Shown here: piece after piece, positions 29,556 to 33,018 of the stretch
Layout: each line of letters starts with the position of its first letter
Numbering within the stretch: the stretch's first letter is position 1
DNA from: Thermoleophilaceae bacterium
GTDB lineage: Bacteria > Actinomycetota > Thermoleophilia > Solirubrobacterales > Thermoleophilaceae
Direction: 5' to 3'
Assembly (NCBI GenBank): GCA_014534235.1
Contig: JACVRW010000025.1
Coordinates: 1 to 33,018 of the forward strand
Length of the DNA stretch: 33,018 bases
Position numbers and translations under genes: made by a program
Notes under the pieces: model-generated
Told to the model about the DNA's origin: nothing
What the model saw: only the letters and a program-made list of their open reading frames with translations
Database searches by the model: none

Positions 29556-29561
29556 AGACGA
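29541..29561 (-). promoter_or_regulatory. Hairpin over the start codon of the half-Rpf gene
   Basis: TCGTCTT and AAGACGA form a perfect 7-bp stem around a 7-nt loop. The TTG (29555-29553) lies at the stem-loop junction, and the GGAGGTGAT ribosome binding site abuts the stem. It could restrict initiation; whether it does so in vivo is inference. Confidence 0.45.
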
Positions 29562-29707
29562 ATCACCTCCGGGTGAACTGCCCGGCCGAGCGCCGGAGCG
29601 CCGCCAGGGCTTGCCGCGGCCGCGCGGGACATGGCACGCGACCGGGGCCGTCTTACCGCCGCCGCCCAAGCCGAGCTCGCGAGGCGACGCCTTACGACAA
29701 CGCGGTC

Positions 29708-29736
29708 ACCGTAGCCGGCAGAGGCCGGCCGTAAAC
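29708..29736 (-). promoter_or_regulatory. Tentative promoter of the half-Rpf/Rpf operon
   Basis: Minus strand: GTTTAC (29736-29731), 17 bp, TACGGT (29713-29708). The CRP-type box lies just upstream. Neither hexamer is a strong match, so this is tentative. The leader to TTG 29555 would be about 145 nt. Confidence 0.3.
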
Positions 29737-29740
29737 GCTT

Positions 29741-29758
29741 GTGTGATGCATCTCACAC
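29741..29758. promoter_or_regulatory. CRP/GlxR-type binding site
   Basis: TGTGA (29742-29746), TGCATC, TCACA (29753-29757): a perfect consensus for cAMP receptor-family proteins, extended to 6-bp arms GTGTGA/TCACAC. It lies about 187 nt upstream of the half-Rpf start, just upstream of the tentative promoter, and downstream of the pepA stop. In Mycobacterium CRP (Rv3676) regulates rpfA, and in Corynebacterium GlxR acts on rpf2, so the placement is consistent with known Rpf control. Confidence 0.65.
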
Positions 29759-29810
29759 GACGTGAAACCGGCGTGAAACGAACGAGCCAAAGGGCGGGCG
29801 ACGCGGCCGC

Positions 29811-31262
29811 TCACGCGGACGCGCGCCTGGCCAGCTCGATCAGCGTCCTCGTGCCGAACCCGGAGGCCCCCTTGCCGGTGTAGTTCCGGGCCAGCCCCCA
29901 GGCCGTGCCGGCGATGTCCATGTGCACCCAGGGCCGGTCGTCCACGAATTGGCGCAGGAACTCCGCCGCATAGCTGGAGCTGGCGACCCGCTGCTCAGCC
30001 GCGTTGGTCAGATCGGCGTACTCGCCCTTGGTCAGTTCGAGGAACTCCGGGTGCAGGGGCATCCGCCAGCCGATCTCGCCCGTCGCGGCGCCCGCCGACT
30101 CGACCTGCGTGCACCACTCGTCGTCGTTCGAGAAGACGCCCGCGTACGTGTGGCCGAGCGCGACGACGATCGCTCCGGTCAGCGTCGCCAGGTCGACGAT
30201 GCGCTCGACGCCCTGCTCGATCGCGTAGCACAGGGCGTCCGCGAGGATCAGGCGCCCCTCGGCGTCCGTGTTGTTGACCTCGATCGTCTTGCGGTTCATC
30301 GCGGTGACGATGTCGCCCGGCTTGGTCGCCCGGCCGCTCGGCATGTTCTCGGTGGCTGGGACGACGGCGGTGATGGTCGCCGGCAGCCCGAGCTCCGCGA
30401 CGGCCCCGACCGCCTCGATCACGGCCGCGCCGCCCGACATGTCGAACTTCATCTCGTGCATCTTGGCGCTGGGCTTGATCGAGATCCCGCCCGTGTCGAA
30501 TGTGACGGCCTTGCCCACGAAGCCCAGATGCGGCCCGCGGGCCCCGGCCGGTCGGTGCCGCAGCACGATCAGGCGCGGGTCGGCGTCGGTGCCGCGGGCC
30601 ACCGCGATGAATGCCCCCATCCCGCGCGCGGCGATCGCGTCCCTGTCGAGGAGCTCGACCTCGAGCGACTCGTGCTGCTCGGCGATCTCGGCGGCGCGCT
30701 CGGCGAGGAAGGTGGGCGTGGCGACGTTCGAGGGCAGGTTCTGGAGCTCGCGGGCCGCGTTGGCCGCGGCGGCGAGCACCCTGGCGTACTCGACCTCGTC
30801 CGCGTCCACGTCATCGCCCGCCACCTCGAGCGACTCGATCCCCTCCTCTCCTTCCTCCGGCCGCTCGGACTTGAAGCGGTCGAAACGGTAGAGGCGCAGG
30901 AGCGTCCCCTCCACGAGCGCGCCGGCCACGCCGTCGCCCGCCGGCACGGCCCACGACAGCGACACGGCACCGAGGTCCTTCGCCCTTGCCGCCGCGGCCG
31001 CCGCGGCGACGCGGGCGCGCTCGGCGTCGAACTGCTCTCGCTTCCCAAGGCCCGCGACCAGCACCCGACGCTCGCCTCCGCCGGGAGCGTTCTCATGCGC
31101 GAGCGCAACCTTCTTCAGGCCCGGCTTCGCCTCCCCGAGATCGACGAGTCGCCGGAGCAGCGGGTCGGCCGGCGTCTCGCCCTCGAAGAGGCCGACGACC
31201 CTCGTGTCGGCGGCCGTCTCCTCCGGGGCGCCGCGGCGCGCTGTCACGGTCAGGTTGGCCAT
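29811..31262 (-). CDS. pepA: Leucyl aminopeptidase (M17)
   Basis: The product is 483 aa, the normal length. M17 aminopeptidases remove N-terminal residues using two metal ions. The C-terminal catalytic domain shows GKAVTFDTGGISIKPSAKMHEMKFDMSGGAAV (metal ligands Lys and Asp), NTDAEGRLILADAL (the M17 signature, with Asp, Glu and Arg) and DLATLTGAIVVALGHTYAGVF. The N-terminal macro-like domain is present (VVGLFEGETPADPLLRRLVDLGEA, RVLVAGLGKREQFDAERARVAAA). The frame is open further upstream, but ATG 31262 (MANLTVTARRG) is family-like and TAAACT lies 10 nt before it. It is divergent from the thiolase across an 85-bp region holding an inverted repeat. Confidence 0.92.
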   Translation of the reverse strand: MANLTVTARRGAPEETAADTRVVGLFEGETPADPLLRRLVDLGEAKPGLKKVALAHENAPGGGERRVLVAGLGKREQFDAERARVAAAAAAARAKDLGAVSLSWAVPAGDGVAGALVEGTLLRLYRFDRFKSERPEEGEEGIESLEVAGDDVDADEVEYARVLAAAANAARELQNLPSNVATPTFLAERAAEIAEQHESLEVELLDRDAIAARGMGAFIAVARGTDADPRLIVLRHRPAGARGPHLGFVGKAVTFDTGGISIKPSAKMHEMKFDMSGGAAVIEAVGAVAELGLPATITAVVPATENMPSGRATKPGDIVTAMNRKTIEVNNTDAEGRLILADALCYAIEQGVERIVDLATLTGAIVVALGHTYAGVFSNDDEWCTQVESAGAATGEIGWRMPLHPEFLELTKGEYADLTNAAEQRVASSSYAAEFLRQFVDDRPWVHMDIAGTAWGLARNYTGKGASGFGTRTLIELARRASA

Positions 31263-31272
31263 GGGCCGCGGC

Positions 31273-31278
31273 AGTTTA
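31273..31278 (-). promoter_or_regulatory. -10-like TAAACT of pepA
   Basis: Minus strand TAAACT, then 10 nt, then ATG 31262, with no Shine-Dalgarno. The leader would be at most a few nucleotides. Confidence 0.4.
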
Positions 31279-31279
31279 C

Positions 31280-31302
31280 CCGGGACCAGCGCCGCGTCCC
31301 GG
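31280..31302. promoter_or_regulatory. Inverted repeat between pepA and thiolase promoters
   Basis: CCGGGAC (31280-31286) and GTCCCGG (31296-31302) are perfect 7-bp arms around 9 nt. Each CGGGAC arm lies exactly 17 bp from the -10-like hexamer of one gene (TAAACT, TATCGT), so it covers both -35 positions. It looks like a shared operator. Confidence 0.4.
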
Positions 31303-31303
31303 A

Positions 31304-31309
31304 TATCGT
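31304..31309 (+). promoter_or_regulatory. -10-like TATCGT of the thiolase gene
   Basis: TATCGT precedes a leader of about 30 nt with AAAGGAGA before ATG 31348. Unlike the leaderless genes of this window, this one has a ribosome binding site. Confidence 0.35.
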
Positions 31310-31347
31310 TCAACGCGCCCGGCAGAGATCCCAAAGGAGACCCAGCA

Positions 31348-32532
31348 ATGCCCAAGACCGTGATTCTCGGCGCAGCCCGGACGCCGTTCGGCAAGCTCGG
31401 CGGCGGCCTTTCGACGCTCGACGCCACGGAGCTCGGCGGCAGGGCGATCGGGGCCGCTCTCGAGCGCGCCGAGGTGGCGCCCGAGCAGGTGGAGGAAGTC
31501 GTCTTCGGCCAGGTGCTGCAGGCGGGCCAGGGGCAGATCCCGAGCCGTCAGGCGCAGATCAAGGCGGGCATCCCGAAGGAGGTGCCCTCGGCGACCGTGA
31601 ACAAGGTGTGCGCGTCGGGGATTCGCTCCGTGGGGATCGTCGACCAAACCGTGCGCGCCGGCGACGTCGACGTTGCCGTGGCCGGCGGCATGGAGTCGAT
31701 GTCCCAGGCGCCCTACCTCCTGAAGCAGGCCCGCTTCGGCTTCCGGATGGGCGATGCCAAGGCGCTCGACGAGATGGTCTACGACGGCCTGCGCAACCCG
31801 TTCACCGGCAAGCACATGGGCGAGGAGGCCGACGAGGTGGGCGAGGAGCTCGAGATCACCCGAGCCGACATGGACAAGTTCGCGCTGCGCTCCCACGAGT
31901 TCGCGCTCCAGGCGACCGAGGAGGGGCGGCTGCCTGAGGAGATCGTCTCGGTCACGGTCAAGTCAAAGAAGGGCGATACGACCGTCGAGGTCGACGAGGG
32001 GCCCCGGCGGGAGACCTCGCTCGAGGCGCTGTCGAAGCTGCGCGGGGCGTTCCACGACGGCGGGGCGCACACCGCCGGAAATGCCCCCGGGGTCAATGAC
32101 GGCGCCGGCGCCCTCGTGCTCAGCTCGGACGAGTGGGCCCGCAGCAACGACCGCGAGCCGCTCGCCACGATCGTGGCCCAGGCGGCGGTGGCGGATGAGT
32201 TCCCATACCTGGCCCGCACGCCCGCCAACGCGGCGACGAAGGCGCTCGAGAAGGCCGGTCTCTCGGTGGATGACATCGACCTGTTCGAGATCAACGAGGC
32301 CTTCGCGTCGGTGGCCCTCAACTCGATGCGCATGCTCGGCGTCGACGAGTCGAAGGTGAACGTCAACGGCGGCGCGATCGCGCTCGGCCACCCGATCGGC
32401 GCGAGCGGGGCGCGAATCCTGATTACGCTCGCGCTCGAGTTGCGCCGGCGGGGCGGCGGGCTCGGCTGCGCCGCGATCTGCTCGGGCGGGGGCCAGGGCG
32501 ACGCGGTGATCATCGAGGTAGATGGCGGCTGA
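31348..32532 (+). CDS. Acetyl-CoA C-acetyltransferase (thiolase)
   Basis: The product is 394 aa. Biosynthetic/degradative thiolases join or split acetoacetyl-CoA. The nucleophile Cys lies in VNKVCASGIRSV, the second motif is GGAIALGHPIGASGARI, and the acid/base Cys is in AAICSGGGQGDAV. NEAFASVALNSMRMLGV supplies the conserved NEAF. All catalytic parts are intact. AAAGGAGA (31333-31340) supports ATG 31348. The last 11 bp overlap the HAD-IB gene, so these two are coupled. An atoB/phaA-like or fadA-like role cannot be separated from sequence alone. Confidence 0.92.
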   Translation: MPKTVILGAARTPFGKLGGGLSTLDATELGGRAIGAALERAEVAPEQVEEVVFGQVLQAGQGQIPSRQAQIKAGIPKEVPSATVNKVCASGIRSVGIVDQTVRAGDVDVAVAGGMESMSQAPYLLKQARFGFRMGDAKALDEMVYDGLRNPFTGKHMGEEADEVGEELEITRADMDKFALRSHEFALQATEEGRLPEEIVSVTVKSKKGDTTVEVDEGPRRETSLEALSKLRGAFHDGGAHTAGNAPGVNDGAGALVLSSDEWARSNDREPLATIVAQAAVADEFPYLARTPANAATKALEKAGLSVDDIDLFEINEAFASVALNSMRMLGVDESKVNVNGGAIALGHPIGASGARILITLALELRRRGGGLGCAAICSGGGQGDAVIIEVDGG

Positions 32533-33018
32533 GGGCCGGGGCGCCGCCTTCTTCGATCTCGACAAGACGCTCATCGAGGGCTCCAGCGCCCTCCACTTCG
32601 CGCGCGCCGCATACAAGAACGGCATGGTGTCGCGCAGCCAGCTGGCGAAGGACGCCTGGGCGAACGTGAGGTTTCGCCTCCGCGGCTCGACCGACGAGGA
32701 CACCGAGCAGCTGAAGCAGCGGGTGCTGGACGCGATCGCGGGTCAGCGGACCGTCGACCTCGCCCGGCTCGTTGGCCCGCACGTGCTAGCCGGCGTGCTG
32801 CCGCTCCTCTACCGCAAGGTGCTGGACGAGGCGTACGCCCACCAGGACGCGGGTCGCCGCGCGTACATCGTCACCGCCGCCTCCCAGGAGCTGGCCGACG
32901 TGCTGGCCCACGTGCTCGTGCTCGACGGCGGCATCGGCATGCGGGCTGAGGTAAAGGACGGCGTCTACACCGGCAGGCCCGCCGGGCCGTTCACCTACCG
33001 GGAGGGGAAGGCGGAGGC
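32522..33018 (+). CDS. HAD-IB family phosphatase (3' end outside window)
   Basis: ATG 32522 overlaps the thiolase stop by 11 bp; 165 codons are visible before the window ends. The HAD motif I is FFDLDKTLIEGSSA (D12 nucleophile, D14 acid/base), motif II is YIVTAASQEL, and the inter-motif helices (ALHFARAAYKNGMVSRSQLAKDAW) are of the HAD-IB type seen in serine-phosphatase-like and lipid-linked phosphatases. It continues past VKDGVYTGRPAGPFTYREGKA. No Shine-Dalgarno is clear; translation is probably coupled to the thiolase. Substrate unknown. Confidence 0.85.
   Translation, partial: MAAEGRGAAFFDLDKTLIEGSSALHFARAAYKNGMVSRSQLAKDAWANVRFRLRGSTDEDTEQLKQRVLDAIAGQRTVDLARLVGPHVLAGVLPLLYRKVLDEAYAHQDAGRRAYIVTAASQELADVLAHVLVLDGGIGMRAEVKDGVYTGRPAGPFTYREGKAE

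Noticed and set aside
29545-29680. Possible ydaO-type (c-di-AMP) riboswitch before the half-Rpf gene
   Set aside because: Rpf genes in actinobacteria often carry one, and AGTTCACCCGGAGGTGATTCG resembles part of its core, but the other conserved segments are absent and the match ends at the coding start.
29922-31937. Long plus-strand open frame opposite pepA
   Set aside because: Antisense to a fully recognised M17 peptidase; composition is Arg/Asp/Leu low-complexity typical of shadows.
1-33018. tRNA, rRNA and CRISPR arrays
   Set aside because: No T-loop-like GTTCGAATC context with a matching acceptor, no rRNA conserved blocks, and no regularly spaced direct repeats; the 27-bp repeats are contiguous, without spacers.

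Overview
The window is GC-rich DNA with short gaps, many GTG starts, frequent 4-bp start/stop overlaps and several promoters placed directly on start codons. Gene content (F420-dependent Ddn-like oxidoreductase, wax ester synthase/DGAT, Rpf-like transglycosylase, TadE/Flp-like pilin, SCP2-hydrolase fusion) points to an actinobacterium. A soil lineage of Thermoleophilia/Solirubrobacterales type is my best guess, by resemblance only.

Layout. (1) 1-6.3 kb is an accessory-looking block: the 3' end of a DUF6398-like gene, a Uma2-type nuclease, a 454-aa protein of unknown function, a DUF2293 protein, a helical-repeat-like protein, a ribbon-helix-helix/PIN toxin-antitoxin pair, and a small protein coupled to a frameshifted nucleotidyltransferase. 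(2) 6.3-10.3 kb holds two divergent operons: EamA exporter plus Ddn-like protein (minus), and small membrane protein, SDR-NYN fusion and MmgE/PrpD protein (plus). (3) 10.3-14.3 kb has a wax ester synthase, a Gly-rich membrane protein and a convergent SCP2-alpha/beta hydrolase. (4) 14.4-20.3 kb is a sugar locus: ROK repressor, XylF/ChvE-like binding lipoprotein, one-domain ABC ATPase, permease and a Gfo/Idh/MocA dehydrogenase whose N-terminus grows out of a 27-bp minisatellite. (5) 20.4-25.7 kb has a pilin-like protein, a small membrane protein, an EndoIII-like protein, a CapA-like protein, and a CDF transporter with a solute-binding lipoprotein. (6) 25.8-28.6 kb has a decayed patatin gene carrying a REP-like palindrome, an acyl-CoA synthetase and a membrane-anchored coiled-coil protein. 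(7) 28.7-33.0 kb has an Rpf-like transglycosylase behind a 73-aa secreted protein that keeps only the non-catalytic half of the same domain, with a CRP-type box upstream; then leucyl aminopeptidase, divergent thiolase, and the start of a HAD-IB phosphatase.

The most notable signals are: a recurrent TAnnnT element 6-8 nt before start codons that lack a Shine-Dalgarno (apparent leaderless genes); the half-Rpf/Rpf pair with its perfect TGTGA-N6-TCACA box; the patatin pseudogene; the repeat-derived N-terminus of the dehydrogenase; the in-frame SDR-NYN fusion; and two genes best explained by CTG starts. No tRNA, rRNA, CRISPR array or intact transposase was seen.
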